Below are positions 1 through 11,099 of a stretch of 64,000 bases of DNA, piece after piece. The stretch is from contig MEHQ01001114.1 of the NCBI GenBank assembly GCA_008828725.1, positions 664,748 through 728,747 on the forward strand. The letters run 5' to 3'. The translations under genes were made by a program, and so were the position numbers. The DNA comes from Saccharina japonica (lineage: Eukaryota; Sar; Phaeophyceae; Laminariales; Laminariaceae). How positions within the stretch are numbered: the first letter of the stretch is position 1; every line of letters starts with the position of its first letter. A model generated the notes under the pieces. The model saw nothing but the letters and a program-made list of their open reading frames with translations. It ran no database searches and was not told the DNA's origin.

Positions 1-232
1 TCCATAAGATCAATACAAGTAAATGTTAACATACATGAATGCACACATTCCATCGAGTCTACTTGCCGTCAAACACCCATTACACAGACATCAAGTTAAG
101 TTCGACCAATACAATAAATAAACCAAGTCATCAGTAAACGCCCAACCAGAAAAAAAAACAAGTCTATGTCGATTTGTGCACTGAAATGAAGTCAGGTTCG
201 ATCCCCCACCATAAACTCGAGACACCTGCTGA

Positions 233-666
233 GTGACGTAGAGGTGCACCTTTGTTTAATGAGGTTCTTCGCTTGGAGTGCTATATATCTCACCCAAAAA
301 CTGAATATTATGACAACATTGAAAGCTCAACCCGGGGAAGAAGCCTCATGGCTTAGGGCCCGAATTAACGAGTATAAAATAAATTCAATTTGGAAACAAT
401 AAAAGTCAAATTCGCTTTTCATTGGTCAACACACCAAGATCCTAATATTTGGTGCTGGTGCGTGTGTTGACCAATGAAAAGCGGATTTGAATATTTTTTT
501 TTCCAAATTGAAGTTTTTTCTTCTTCGTTAAAACGGGCCCCTAGGTGTACAAAAACAATATTTCACCAAAAAAGCAGAATGGTATTTCGACGACTTTCGG
601 TTACGGAGCCCCGTCGTTCAGAAAATATTTTACCTAAACAGTCGTACCCCTATCGTAGCACGCGTC
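233..666 (+). mobile_element. MITE-B copy, diverged, with a hairpin element inserted
   Basis: The left end GTGACGTAGAGGTGCACC and the right end ATCGTAGCACGCGTC match the termini of the better MITE-B copies at 19286 and 38531. Shared internal landmarks are CCAAAAACTGA on the left and GGAGCCCCGTCGTTCAG near the right end. The copy is longer than the usual 250-265 bp partly because a hairpin-forming sequence (385-511) sits inside it. It is one of the most diverged family members in the window. Confidence 0.6.
385..511. repeat. Hairpin-forming inverted repeat nested in MITE-B
   Basis: Arms at about 386-435 and 457-510 are near-perfect reverse complements. The core TTTTCATTGGTCAACACAC faces GTGTGTTGACCAATGAAAA, and the outer part CAATTTGGAAA faces TTTCCAAATTG. 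The loop is about 20 bases. The size and symmetry fit a very small foldback or MITE insertion. No second copy was noticed in this window. Confidence 0.65.
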
Positions 667-1339
667 TCTGGTCAATTTGCACCGGCCACACTAAACCCCA
701 AGGCAGTTTCGATTATCACACGAAATCCAAGTGTGATTTTCAGTCGCATACGGAACCAGTAGGTCATTTTCGACCATACATACGCGCAAAAACAAAGTCA
801 TCCGATATCTACCGCTAAAAACAAGTTATTTTCGGCCGGCGCACAAACACCCGTGCCAATCACAATCCCCAAATAAAACGAAGTAAAATTCAAACCCATA
901 TACAAAAAAAACAAACAATAATTTCGATCCCAACCAAAAACCGAGTCGATTTCGATCCCCCGACACATACACACGTAACTTTAGACCCCACTACTAACAT
1001 CAAGTCAATAACGACTCCTAGTTTTAAGTGGGCCAATGTCGAGGCCCCGACACAAAAACCTCGTTCATGTCAATCGAGACACTAAATAAAACAAGTAAGT
1101 CGTTTTCAACCCCACGCAAAAACCATGGCAGTTCCGGTCCCTACTATGAACTCGAGTCCAGTTCGGCCCCCCACACTAAAACGAAGTCAATCTCTTCTAC
1201 CCGCACAAACACAGAGTCAAATTCGATTATCACACTTCAACGAAGTAATTTTCGATTCGCACACAAAAACAGAGTAATTTCGACCAACCACACGAATATC
1301 ACGTCAATTGATCCCCAGACTAAATGTGAAACAAGGAAC

Positions 1340-1528
1340 CCGACGCAAGTCGACGAGGGAAGAAAGTGCTGAAAATTTCTCGCGATAAAAATGCAAGGCA
1401 AGAACCGTAGTGGGGGAGGAGGAAGAAGAGCCTACTTTGTGTGACCCCGGATTTGTGTTACGACCAGGAAGGAGAGAGAAAGGAAGGGCGAAGACAATAG
1501 ATGGGATGAACAATTAAAAAAAAAAAGT
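1340..1528 (+). mobile_element. tRNA-derived SINE, 5'-truncated copy (body and tail)
   Basis: This is the conserved SINE body: GTCGACGAGGGAAGAAAG, then CGATAAAAATGCAAGGCA, then GTGACCCCGGAT, then GATGGGATGAAC and an A-rich tail. The tRNA-like head present in full copies such as 24504-24822 is missing, as expected from incomplete reverse transcription. It is inserted in the minisatellite. Confidence 0.75.
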
Positions 1529-2639
1529 CTTCTGCAACCCGCACAAAAAACCAAAGTCAATTATGATTTCCTACATTAAACCACGCCATTCAGTTTCTAC
1601 CCAAACATGGACACAAGATCAATACGCCCCGCCCCGCACACAACCAGAATGTCAAGTTGGACTTCCGCATGAAGCAACGAGGCAGTTTCGATACCGCCAA
1701 TAAAACAAGTCAACTTCGATCCCCAACACCAACATGAAGTTAATGTCCACCCATCACTGAAATAAAGTCAACTTCCATTATTGCCCGTGCTGTAATATCA
1801 AGTTGATTTCGATGCCCCAGCACAAAACCCGAGCGGACTTCGAGCCAGGCACTACTACCACGTCAGTTCTGACCCCGTCACCAAAAGTAAGCCAATCCCT
1901 GTCTCTACACTATGAAGTTCATTATGATCCCGCAAGTTGAAATTAAGTCAATTTCTACCGCCCACACAACAACCGCCAAGTGAATTCAACCCCTACACCG
2001 AAATGAATTCAACAAGTTAAAATCCCGGCATTGAAACCAAGTTAATTTCGAACACCTACAAACAATCAAGTCAGGTTTGAAGCTCATATACAGACGAAAT
2101 GATGTTTCGCTCGCATTCAAGACCATGCCAATATCGACTACCCACACAAAAGCCAAGTCAATTGATCCCTGTCATTTTTGGTCGCGCACTAAACCGACTC
2201 GATTTCGATTACACCTCCAACCTTGTACACTGAAATCAAGTTAAGTTCGATGCTTACTCTAAAGACCATTACATTTCTGTGCCTCACTACACAAGAAACA
2301 GTATTGTTTCATAATTTCAATCCTAACACTAAAATCAAGTAAGGTCTTACCCCCACACAAAAACCATGCTATTTCCGATCCATTCACTGAAATCAGGTAT
2401 TGGCAAGCTCAATCCCCACTCTGAAATCCAGTCACGTTCGGTGCCCTCGACACAAAAACCAAGACCATATCGATCCAGGCACTACAATCAATAAAGTGTC
2501 GACCTTCACACAAAAACGAAGTCAACTCCGATACATGCGTTGAAATCAAGTCATTTCCTATTCCCCACCTTGAATCAAGTCAATTTTGACCACCCACACA
2601 AAAACCACGTATTTTCGCCCCGTGGTATCTTGCGTGTCA

Positions 2640-3371
2640 GGGATGTTTTAACGACACCAACGAGCAAATAGCAAAAAACTTGCTATTTTGGCAAAACAAA
2701 TTGGCAAGTCTTGCCAACTAAATACTTTCTATCGACAAACACGATAAAATGGCAAGAAACTTGCTATTTGAGCCACGTACCGCCCCCAGGTTTTCCGTGA
2801 AACCCAGTCCGTACAGCAAAGATCGGACAGCTATACGACACCCTCACCGAGGAATGGGTGGCCTGGAGACGGGTCCAAGCACATCTCGTAGGTCCCAGAG
2901 ATGGACAGCCCTCCAGGGCGGCCATAGTTACGTGTTCGTTGTCTTGGGGAAGCTGGGGTGACTGTTTGATTGGGATTGACCTGAGCACCAGCCCTAGACG
3001 GCACCAGTGCCAAGCCTACATGGGGTGCGTCACCCGCGCCATCAACCTCTTCAGCAGTGCCGTCAGCCACCATCATCTATCTGCTGTCAGCACCACGATT
3101 TAACCCTCGAATATCTTCCTGTATTTGCTGCAGCTCGTGCGGTCTAGCGCGACGGCGTGTGGTTTGTATGGTCTTGCGTAGGCGTGGTTGGTCGCAAATG
3201 GCAAGTTAAATACAGTATATTTCACTTTCCCAAAAATTGCCAACAAACAGGTACGAAAATATCCGACAAAAACACTTGGCAAGTTTTGTGCTATTTTGGC
3301 TAGTAAAACTTGCCAAACAAAATGGAAATTTGGCAATTTATTTGCTAAATGTACGTCGTTAATAGCGACCC
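2640..3371 (+). mobile_element. PIF/Harbinger-like non-autonomous element (732 bp)
   Basis: The left end GGGATGTTTTAACGAC and the right end GTCGTTAATAGCGACCC form inverted repeats with GGG/CCC termini. Flanks are TCA and TTA, so any TWA duplication has decayed on one side. Subterminal DNA repeats CTTGCTATTTTGGCAA in both orientations. The central 200 bp is about 88 percent identical by eye to the centre of the element at 47486-48200 and stays open in the same frame in both copies (AWRR..QA.LVG...). That is either a captured exon or a remnant of a parental gene. The superfamily follows from the GGG ends and TWA flanks seen across the family. Confidence 0.7.
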
Positions 3372-4828
3372 TTATACGTAATGACATGTCGGTGTGTTCC
3401 TGTTATACTGTACAGCATCAAACCAGATCAATTTTCAATACCTATGATGATGTAAATACAGAGTAGGAGCACCAACAATAATGAAAAACATCACGCAGCT
3501 TTGCCACGAGTAGAAGGTACTACTACTGTTGTAGCCGTTAGTGTAAAGCATCGGTGTAGAAGATCAAATGAACGCCGGGACGCGAGATACATACATGATG
3601 CACCAGACGGGCGAGGTGAAAATATGAAGCGTAATCGTGACAAGAAGCTAAATAAAGATTGCCAGAAGCGCGATGAGCGATAAGTACTTGTTTTTTGGGG
3701 GGGGGAAACACCGTTTTCTGACGGTCGGCTGCTGGGGGGGGTGGCTGTGCGGACAATCTTTCATAAAAAACGAAGCATAATACCGTCAACTTGGTAGCAT
3801 CGAAAACATTTTTCATGTGCATTCGGTGTTTGTGCTTGTGCGTGTTGTTTTCTTCGTTGTGTCGTCTTCTGACCGGCTCGATGAAGCCACCGCCGATCTC
3901 GAAACGGCCGATCGATGTCTGTGAATGCCCCTACATCCCATCTCCACCCTCCTCTGCCACTGGTGAGTATAGTCCTTATGAGTTGACGGAGCTAAGTCGT
4001 GGTAGGGGGTCCAACTACCAGGCAGGGTGCCCGTGCCGGATACCTGGTAGGTATCATAGATAGCAGCAAGCTGTACAATATAGCTAGCTGGTGAATTTGG
4101 CGCTTGTATAAATAAAACGCCGAAGATCTCCTTCCCAAACGAAGACGCGGAGTCTCACAGACACATCAAAAATAACCAAGCAAGGTCTCGAAGGGTAGAG
4201 CGCGCAGGTCGCGGTGGGGGGGGGGGGGGCGTCCTGCAATCGTCGGTTACAGTCCTCGGGACCACGCGGGTGCAACAACACGACGAAAAGGGTTTGGAAT
4301 GAATATGTTGGCTTAAACCCAGGGGAGCGGGGAGCGGGGGCTGTACAGATACGTGCGTAGTACTGGCTGATATCCACTTGTGATCAGAGGCACTTGGTAC
4401 CAGGTGCACACTACTGCAGTACCTACCTTGGCATGCCCCCTGTCTGTGTTGATGGGACTGCCCAACCCACAACCCCTCTACACCCACCCACCTTGGCGGG
4501 TGGTGTTATTGATGGGGGGACGAACCGGCCCACGTACAATCCACACTTCCACCCACCCATACCCTCTCGGCCACGATATAATAAGGTAATGCGGTGGCGT
4601 GCATCGCTTAAGGGCAAAAACGACCCCAAGACTGCTGTTTGTTGTTGTTATGTTGTTGTTATGTTGTTGTTATGGGTTGTTATAGTATTGGGTGAGACGC
4701 GGAGTATCCCCTTGCAGGTGTGTATATTTAGCATGTCCCGGGTGTTACTCACATTCGTAAAAAAATCAAGCGTCGGACAAAAACAGATTACACATTCCCA
4801 GAGCCGGGATGGCATCTGACCGGAACAG
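3372..4828. other. Intergenic DNA without recognised gene
   Basis: I see no credible coding region. The stretch holds G-homopolymer runs (about 3697-3706, 3734-3740, 4214-4228), one TACCTGGTA word at 4041 and, from about 4400, a C-rich block related to 5520-5754. Confidence 0.5.
4400..4616. repeat. C-rich dispersed repeat (ACCCACCCA block)
   Basis: The order of landmarks here (GATGGGG..ACGAACC, then CCACCCATACCC, then CCACGATATAATAAGGT, then GCGGTGGCGTGCATCGCTTA) recurs at 5520-5754 and at the edge of the 442-bp repeat unit, where it ends GGCGGTGGCGTTCATCGCTTA. It is a diverged member of the same dispersed family. Confidence 0.5.
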
Positions 4829-5140
4829 CCAGTAGCCTTTGCCAGTCAGTGCTCTTGACCGACAAATCGTAGCAGATTAAGTACCAAATATGTGACGGTT
4901 TTCGTGGTGGTCAGCACATTTTTTCAGATTGTCCAAAACGTGCAGCGAAGCCACGCACGGGTCGAGCCTTCACTTGGACTAGGGTTAGGGTTAGGGTTGG
5001 GCTGGGTTGGCGGCGTCTCGTGATTCGATTATAAAGCTACACCCAAAAACACGTAAACCCGGCAAGAAATCATAATTTGTTTGGTACTTTGTCTGGCACA
5101 AATTGAGGGAGGAGACCGGTATATAATGGCATCTTGTCCT
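4829..5140 (+). mobile_element. MITE-A copy 1, with telomere-like core
   Basis: The left end AGTAGCCTTTGCCAGT..GCTC is followed by ACAAATCGTAGCAGATTAAG. The right end carries TTTGGTACTTTGTCTGG, the partner inverted repeat. In the middle is a short array with three TAGGGT steps (4980-5000) flanked by CACGCACGGGTCGAGCCTT and GTCTCGTGATTCGA. The same order recurs at 21838-22235 and, inverted, at 29905-30225. It has no coding capacity. Confidence 0.7.
4979..5003 (+). repeat. Interstitial telomere-like TTAGGG repeat inside MITE-A
   Basis: This is a short run of TAGGGT units running into TTGGGCTGGGTTGG. It lies at the same internal position as the longer array in the 21.8-kb copy, so it is part of the element and not a chromosome-end relic. 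Confidence 0.75.
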
Positions 5141-5654
5141 TCCGTTCTTGCAAATACCCCGAATACGAATGCCATCCAAGAAATACTAAAACGGACCAAT
5201 TACCTATATTAAACTAATTACAATTACCGGCCTTCCAAGCCCATGCTATTGCACTAACCCACCCTGATGAGCCATACATACAGAAACATGGGACATTCCG
5301 GGAAATCTCAATTCCACGAAGTAGAACACGAGTCGAAGATGCGGCTTCTCAAAACCCATTCTCACACCTCCGAGATGCTAGGCTAGAAAGCCGCAAAAAA
5401 GGCATACAAAAAAGGCAATCGAACGAAGACGCAGGTGTTGTGATGGAAGACAAAACGTCAGAAACCTCCCGCGAGCTGCCAACAAGGCGGAGGGGGGGGG
5501 ACGAGAAGGCGATAACTAACACCGATGATGTTGTTGACGGTGGTACCAACCAGCCTACGTCCAACCAACCCACACCCACCCACCCATATATACCCACCCA
5601 GCCACCACGCAAGGTTCTGCGCTGGCATGCATCGCTCCAAGTACTTAGTGCCAG
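5141..5654. repeat. Intergenic DNA with C-rich dispersed repeat
   Basis: From 5141 to about 5515 I recognise nothing. From about 5520 to 5654 the C-rich block seen at 4400 returns (GGTGGTACCAACC.. then CACCCACCCA), ending GCTGGCATGCATCGCT. It adjoins the first copy of the 442-bp unit, whose edge carries a diverged version of the same block, so about 5520-5754 reads as two tandem block units of about 110 bp. Confidence 0.5.
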
Positions 5655-5823
5655 GTAGGAAACTAAGTACGAACCCACACCCGCCCACCCACCCACCTCT
5701 ACCCACCATGCCACGATAAAAGGTTTGGGCGGTGGCGTTCATCGCTTAGCAGTCTAAGCAGTCCTAGGAATAATGCTGGGACAAAGCGATCGTGAAGACG
5801 ACCACATACATACATGTTAAGAC
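5655..5823 (-). repeat. 442-bp unit, partial inverted copy
   Basis: This segment is nearly identical to the reverse complement of 6730-6895, starting GTAGGAAACTAAGTACGAAC and stopping at ACATGTTAAGACC. After that the sequence is unrelated. It is the left member of a cluster that also includes 6454-6895, 6896-7337 and 7449-7846. Confidence 0.85.
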
Positions 5824-6453
5824 CTGTGGCGTCTGGGGGCCTTCCTCTGGCATATCCACGGGTTTAGTACTGATACGTAGGCATACGTGTTCTTGCGTGA
5901 ACCGCAACATGTAACCGCTATGGGAACGTCGCCGACTACGACGGATAATCACTTCTCTGTTTCTCTCTTTGTTATTGATCTGGGTCCATCCACCAAGCCG
6001 GGTGTTACAGCGATGCTGGCCCCGGGCTCCTGCTGAGTACAGGAGTGTGGGTGTGGAGGTGTGAGTGACTTGCTTTCCCCGCGAGTACACCATAATACGA
6101 TCGTATTTCAGAAGGTCCGTGAGGAGTAGCGACATTTGGTCACGCGAGAGAGAACAAACAAAAAGAAAGAAGTTTGAACAAGAGTTGTCCGTCTGCTGGA
6201 GAGCAGGAGACCGGAGGAGAGGAGAGAACTGGACACGAGTACGGACCGTCTTAAGCCAGCTATCTCTGAGGCATCAATCAGAAGAGGGAGCATGGTGGTC
6301 TGGATACAGCAGTCCTGCAGCACCTGGAGATATTTTTTGGAGTGGAATATGCGGCGAAATAGCCGATGGATAATCTCGCCGCATTCTTGAGCAATTATGC
6401 GACGCCAGCCGGAATACCCACAGGGTGTGGCGGAGCTCATCCACGCCCTGCGC

Positions 6454-6895
6454 GTACGTTGGTTCTGGTGACACTTCCTGTTCACTACCAACCCTATTCT
6501 TCCATTATTAAAGTGCAAGCAGAAATACATGTATGTGATGGAAGGCCTCCAGCCGCTGCCGGCGAAATCACCCATGCTCTATAATATATCTGTTGCTTTG
6601 GCCTTCCTACTAAAATGGTTGGTAGGACGAGGAGTGACCGTCGCCTTATTGGTCGAGGTCTCAACTGCATTATCAGGCTACTGGGATGCAACTTCTTCTG
6701 TTTATGCTGCGTTGCAGCAACAGCGGTCTTAACATGTATGTATGTGGTCGTCTTCACGATCGCTTTGTCCCAGCATTATTCCTAGGACTGCTTAGACTGC
6801 TAAGCGATGAACGCCACCGCCCAAACCTTTATCGTGGCATGGTGGGTAGAGGTGGGTGGGTGGGCGGGTGTGGGTTCGTACTTAGTTTCCTAACT
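6454..6895 (+). repeat. 442-bp unit, direct copy 1
   Basis: It begins GTACGTTGGTTCTGGTGAC and ends GTACTTAGTTTCCTAAC. An essentially identical copy follows immediately at 6896, giving a head-to-tail tandem pair with a 442-bp period. The unit has no terminal inverted repeats that I can see and no recognisable protein. Confidence 0.9.
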
Positions 6896-7337
6896 GTACG
6901 TTGGTTCTGGTGACACTTCCTGTTCACTACCAACCCTATTCTTCCATTATTAAAGTGCAAGCAGAAATACATGTATGTGATGGAAGGCCTCCAGCCGCTG
7001 CCGGCGAAATCACCCATGCTCTATAATATATCTGTTGCTTTGGCCTTCCTACTAAAATGGTTGGTAGGACGAGGAGTGACCGTCGCCTTATTGGTCGAGG
7101 TCTCAACTGCATTATCAGGCTACTGGGATGCAACTTCTTCTGTTTATGCTGCGTTGCAGCAACAGCGGTCTTAACATGTATGTATGTGGTCGTCTTCACG
7201 ATCGCTTTGTCCCAGCATTATTCCTAGGACTGCTTAGACTGCTAAGCGATGAACGCCACCGCCCAAACCTTTATCGTGGCATGGTGGGTAGAGGTGGGTG
7301 GGTGGGCGGGTGTGGGTTCGTACTTAGTTTCCTAACT
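6896..7337 (+). repeat. 442-bp unit, direct copy 2
   Basis: This is the second head-to-tail copy, essentially identical to 6454-6895. It is followed by a 94-bp dispersed repeat (7338-7431) and then by an inverted copy of itself. Transcription through the region would give an RNA with a stem of about 400 bp. Confidence 0.9.
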
Positions 7338-7431
7338 TTTTTTGTTTTGTTTTGTTTTGTCGTCCTATTAATTTTCCAGCTAAATGTGTAGCGCTTGTTC
7401 CATCAATACCACATACATATTATATATCTAC
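7338..7431 (-). repeat. Dispersed 94-bp repeat with (CAAAA)n tail, copy 1
   Basis: It is practically identical to 9487-9584: a TTTTG run, then CGTCCTATTAATTTTCCAGC, then AGCGCTTGTTCCATC, ending CATATTATATATCTACT. Read on the minus strand it ends in CAAAA repeats, which resembles the 3' end of a retroposed element. It sits between the arms of the 442-bp inverted repeat. Confidence 0.75.
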
Positions 7432-7448
7432 TTATAAGAGACAGCCCA

Positions 7449-7846
7449 CTCTACCCACCATGCCACGATACAAGGTTTGGGCGGTGGCGTTCATCGCTTA
7501 GCAGTCTAAGCAGTCCTAGGAATAATGCTGGGACAAAGCGATCGTGAAGACGACCACATACATACATGTTAAGACCGCTGTTGCTGCAACGCAGCATAAA
7601 CAGAAGAAGTTGCATCCCAGTAGCCTGATAATGCAGTTGAGACCTCGACCAATAAGGCGACGGTCACTCCTCGTCCTACCAACCATTTTAGTAGGAAGGC
7701 CAAAGCAACAGATATATTATAGAGCATGGGTGATTTCGCCGGCAGCGGCTGGAGGCCTTCCATCACATACATGTATTTCTGCTTGCACTTTAATAATGGA
7801 AGAATAGGGTTGGTAGTGAACAGGAAGTGTCACCAGAACCAACGTA
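7449..7846 (-). repeat. 442-bp unit, inverted copy
   Basis: This is the reverse complement of about 398 bp of the 442-bp unit, from CTCTACCCACCATGCC to GAACCAACGTAC, with almost no differences. With 6896-7337 it forms a long inverted repeat around a spacer of about 110 bp. Confidence 0.9.
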
Positions 7847-8526
7847 CCAGGTATTTATTGTGTTATTGGCATCGAGGTTGTTACCCCCCCCACGGGCATC
7901 TAGCACGATGCGCCCAGGAGCGTGATTCTCCGAGGTGGGAGTCACCGGAAGCGACTGGAGGCCTCGTTTCAAATCAAGCCTTATTATATAGAATATTATT
8001 TATGTAGAATCAATAATGCGTTAGGGATACTGGTACTACTGCTGTATGCGGCACACCATAATATAATGTATCATGTCAGTAGTATACGACCGCGTCTAAA
8101 CTATACTACTACAACAGAGTTATGCCACGGTACTCGCCTATCGCCAACTCATTGAGAATACAACCTGTATGTGGTGAGCTGGCAGATAATGTTTCCTGCT
8201 TTATATCACACGTTTCGTAGTTCGTTCGGACGAACTCCCAAGTCGGAAGTATGGCCGATTCGCCAATGGGACGGAAAGGCCCATTATAATATCCCCTATT
8301 ATCAGTACACTTCGTACCAGTGGTGTTTAGTACGGCGGAACATACAATAGTAGTAAATAGAACCTACGGTACACACAAACACCTATATATTTATTTATTT
8401 TTCCCAACACTACTATTTGGTCATATATACTATGACCCCCCGTACTACTGTAGTTGCGTAATAAGTAGCAGTTTTTAGTGTGGCGCCATTCGGCGGCGTC
8501 GACAAGATCTTTCACAAAAACAATAA

Positions 8527-8552
8527 AAACAACAACAACAACAACAACAACA
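8527..8552. repeat. (AAC)n microsatellite
   Basis: About nine perfect AAC units. Confidence 0.9.
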
Positions 8553-8954
8553 GGTTGTTGTTTCACTCTGTGCATTCCAGTCTCCGCCAGATCTTATCTC
8601 TGTAGCTCGCATAATAGCTGGTACGAGTATGGAAGAGTACTTGCTACAGTACGGCTACTGCTTATGAATACCATATACCCTTGCAAGTATGCCTGCCCTC
8701 CGCAAAATTACAATGGTTTCTTCTTTTTTCGTGGTGTTATAAGTGATCAACGTTGAAGCTCATTGATGCTACACGTCGTTGAGGATGGCAACGATAATGT
8801 CAAAACAACAATATCATACATATACATATATGTACATAGTATTTACAAAGGAGACTGTATTATTGGTATAGACTTTTTGCCAAGTATTCCGGGGTGTATG
8901 TGGTGAGTGAATGGTGTATGATTTTGGAGTGAGAGATATAATATTTTATCGGAT

Positions 8955-9060
8955 GGCAAATGGAATACAACAATAATAAAAATAGGAATAATGGAACACA
9001 ACAGATTGCAAATGGAATACAACAATACTACAAATAGGAATAATAGAACACATATTATGA
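8955..9060 (+). repeat. Tandem duplication, unit about 53 bp
   Basis: GCAAATGGAATACAACAATA followed by AATAGGAATAATGGAACACA occurs twice in a row with few differences. Confidence 0.75.
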
Positions 9061-9309
9061 TACAGGTGTCAGGTATTGTGTATATCGGCAGAGGTGCACG
9101 ATAAACTAAACACTGCCCAGCAGTTGCAAGACCCAGACAGGGGGCATACTAAAACCAGGCAAACTCCCAGAATGCAGAAAATGTGCCTGTTGTCATTTCG
9201 TCTAGAAAACTCATCACGGGTGGTTTTATCTCTCAAAGTTTTGATCTAAAGAAGGAACGCACAACAACTAGCTGCGGTATAGTAAGTATGCGTTGTTTCA
9301 TTGTTACCG

Positions 9310-9342
9310 TTAGGGCTAGGGTCAGGGTTAGGGTTAGGGTTT
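9310..9342 (+). repeat. Interstitial telomere-like repeat
   Basis: TTAGGG-type units, some varied (TAGGGC, CAGGGT). Unlike the three MITE-A arrays, I could not find MITE-A termini around it. Confidence 0.7.
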
Positions 9343-9486
9343 TTGTGATCCCTGCCATCCGACAATACTGTACTTAGTATTAATAGCATGAGCTTCAAAC
9401 TTGACCACTCATAAGCACTGCGAACGAAGAAAACCACTGATTTTTATGGCGTCGTTTTCTCGTGTGCCCCTCCTGTGATGTCGGGT

Positions 9487-9584
9487 AGTTTTTTGTTTTG
9501 TTTTGTTTTGTCGTCCTATTAATTTTCCAGCTAAATGTGTAGCGCTTGTTCCATCAATACCACATACATATTATATATCTACTG
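9487..9584 (-). repeat. Dispersed 94-bp repeat with (CAAAA)n tail, copy 2
   Basis: This is the near-identical partner of 7338-7431. The sequences outside the shared block differ. Confidence 0.75.
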
Positions 9585-9666
9585 ACATATCATATATATA
9601 CGTATACTTCAGTATGTATATGTAATATGTATGTATGTCTAAATAATGGAATCATAAAAAAAAGTC

Positions 9667-10020
9667 GGTCGCCCCAATGGTCTAGTGTCTATTGGTATAC
9701 CCTCGAACGCTTCTAAGAATCGGTTTACGGAGGTCAAACCCCAAGTGGGTCGGACGTTTGAGTTTATCAGCAAAATTAAATTAAAACGGAATCAACAGGA
9801 ACGACTAGTAATAGTAGTGGGTAGGCACAATTCGATGATAATTGACGAGAGGGAAGAAAGGGCCGAAGCCTTCACGCGATGACAATACAAACAAGGCACA
9901 AACCGTGGTGTGGGGGGAGCCCGCTTCGTGACCCCAGATCTGAGTTACGACCAGGAACGAGAGAGGAAGGAAGGTGCAAAGATTATAAATGGGATGGAAA
10001 CAACAAAAACAACAACAATA
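9667..10020 (+). mobile_element. tRNA-derived SINE, full-length copy (head type B)
   Basis: The head GGTCGCCCCAATGGTCTAGT resembles a tRNA 5' end with a polymerase III A box, and GGAGGTCAAACCCC is a worn B box. The shared body follows (GTGGGTAGGCACAATTCGA, GAGGGAAGAAAG, GTGACCCCAGATCTGAGTTA), then AAATGGGATGGAAAC and a CAA-rich tail. No protein is encoded. Copies of this head type lie at 21060-21420 and 29226-29611. Confidence 0.8.
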
Positions 10021-10369
10021 ATATTGGATTCCAGAATGTAAGGACTTCAGACAGGAAGATCAGGTGTGCCATCAATCAGACCTCAATAAATTGACACAGG
10101 AATTTGCAGCATGGTGAGCAGCAAGCGGCAGTCCGGTGCCACAGGACAACAGGCCCCAAAAACTCTGGGGTGTGGAAGTATGTCTCGGAAAAGTCCACTT
10201 CATATTAATAACAAGTAAAATGAAATGTAACAGCTGTGAGATCGAGGATCATGTCGAAACTCTGTCGCCTTTCTTTGCAAGCTGTGTGTGACACGTCGAT
10301 CGCTCGGACTACGTACGTACGTACGTACGGTTTGTTTGTTATTTTAGTATGTGTTTTTAGAGTTCCTCG

Positions 10370-10500
10370 TAAAAATCAACTGGTACATCAAGGGCGCACA
10401 CAAAAAAAAAAGAAAACGACACCACACACCCAGGATGGTCAGAATGAAAAACAAACCGGATCGCTGTGATCACAGGACGAAATGAGCAAAAACCATTTTT
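10370..10500 (-). repeat. Dispersed repeat of about 140 bp, diverged copy
   Basis: GGGCGCACACAAAAAAAAAA, then CGACACCACACAC, then AAACCGGATC and TGATCACAGGA parallel the reverse complement of 11100-11243. It is clearly more diverged than the other two copies. Confidence 0.5.
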
Positions 10501-11099
10501 TTTCCGTTTTTTGTTCCCTTTTTTTAACTTGGTTTTAGAGACCCCCCCTATTTTTTTTTCGCTGGTAAGTCGGGGGGAGGGGGGGGGTGTACTCAATGTG
10601 TGCAGCGGCCGTAGTCATATGACATAGACCTCGCATCCTACAATGCCGCGGACGGAGCGCGTTGGGTTTCACCACCAGGCAGAACATTGCTTGCACCAAG
10701 CGGAAACGCCGTGAGGTATTTGGCGAGTCGCATGGAGGGTGAAGCTGCATCCTGGCTAAGAAGCGCCTGTGAGGCGACTTGCATATGGACGACAGCTTAT
10801 GAGTTAATTTAATTTCTGGTGTGGCACTTCCGGAGACAGCAATGGTTTTACTATGTAGCTGCCTCGCGACGCCTTACCATATTAACACTACGTGATACGT
10901 ACCATTTCCCTTGTGCGGAACGAGAAGAAAGTTCTCCACCCGCACAAATGATCTACTCGACCGCCAGCTTTGGTGACCGCCCAAAAAACAATAAGCAAAA
11001 AAAAACGCGAACCTGGTTGTCTAGCTCAGCGCAGGCGAGTGGCGTGTTTTACAGCGCCGGTTGCCAACCGACGAGCCAACCCAACCTGGGGGGGGGGGG

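Larger units (their letters stand above)
1..2636. repeat. Degenerate minisatellite, unit about 30-40 bp
   Basis: The whole stretch is an irregular series of a worn unit built around AAGTCAATTTCGACC followed by CCACACAAAAACC; a second unit type carries CACTGAAATCAAGT. Dozens of units can be seen, at uneven spacing and heavily diverged, for example around 1170-1320, 1730-1990 and 2500-2610. It is interrupted by a MITE-B copy (233-666) and a SINE fragment (1340-1528). No gene is credible here, because the short open frames simply read through the repeat. It looks like an old expanded array. The left edge lies outside the window. Confidence 0.7.
7847..9666. other. Intergenic DNA without recognised gene
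   Basis: No credible gene. Contents: one TACCAGGTA word at 7845, an (AAC)n tract at 8527-8552, a duplicated 53-bp segment at 8955-9060, an interstitial telomere-like run at 9310-9342, the second 94-bp dispersed repeat (9487-9584), and a motif AGTGATCAACGTTGAAGCTC at about 8741 that recurs with one change near 42769. Confidence 0.5.

Noticed and set aside
7338-9584. The two identical 94-bp repeats as terminal repeats of an LTR element
   Set aside because: They lack TG..CA ends and a target duplication, and no retroelement coding sequence lies between them. A retroposed 3' end is simpler.
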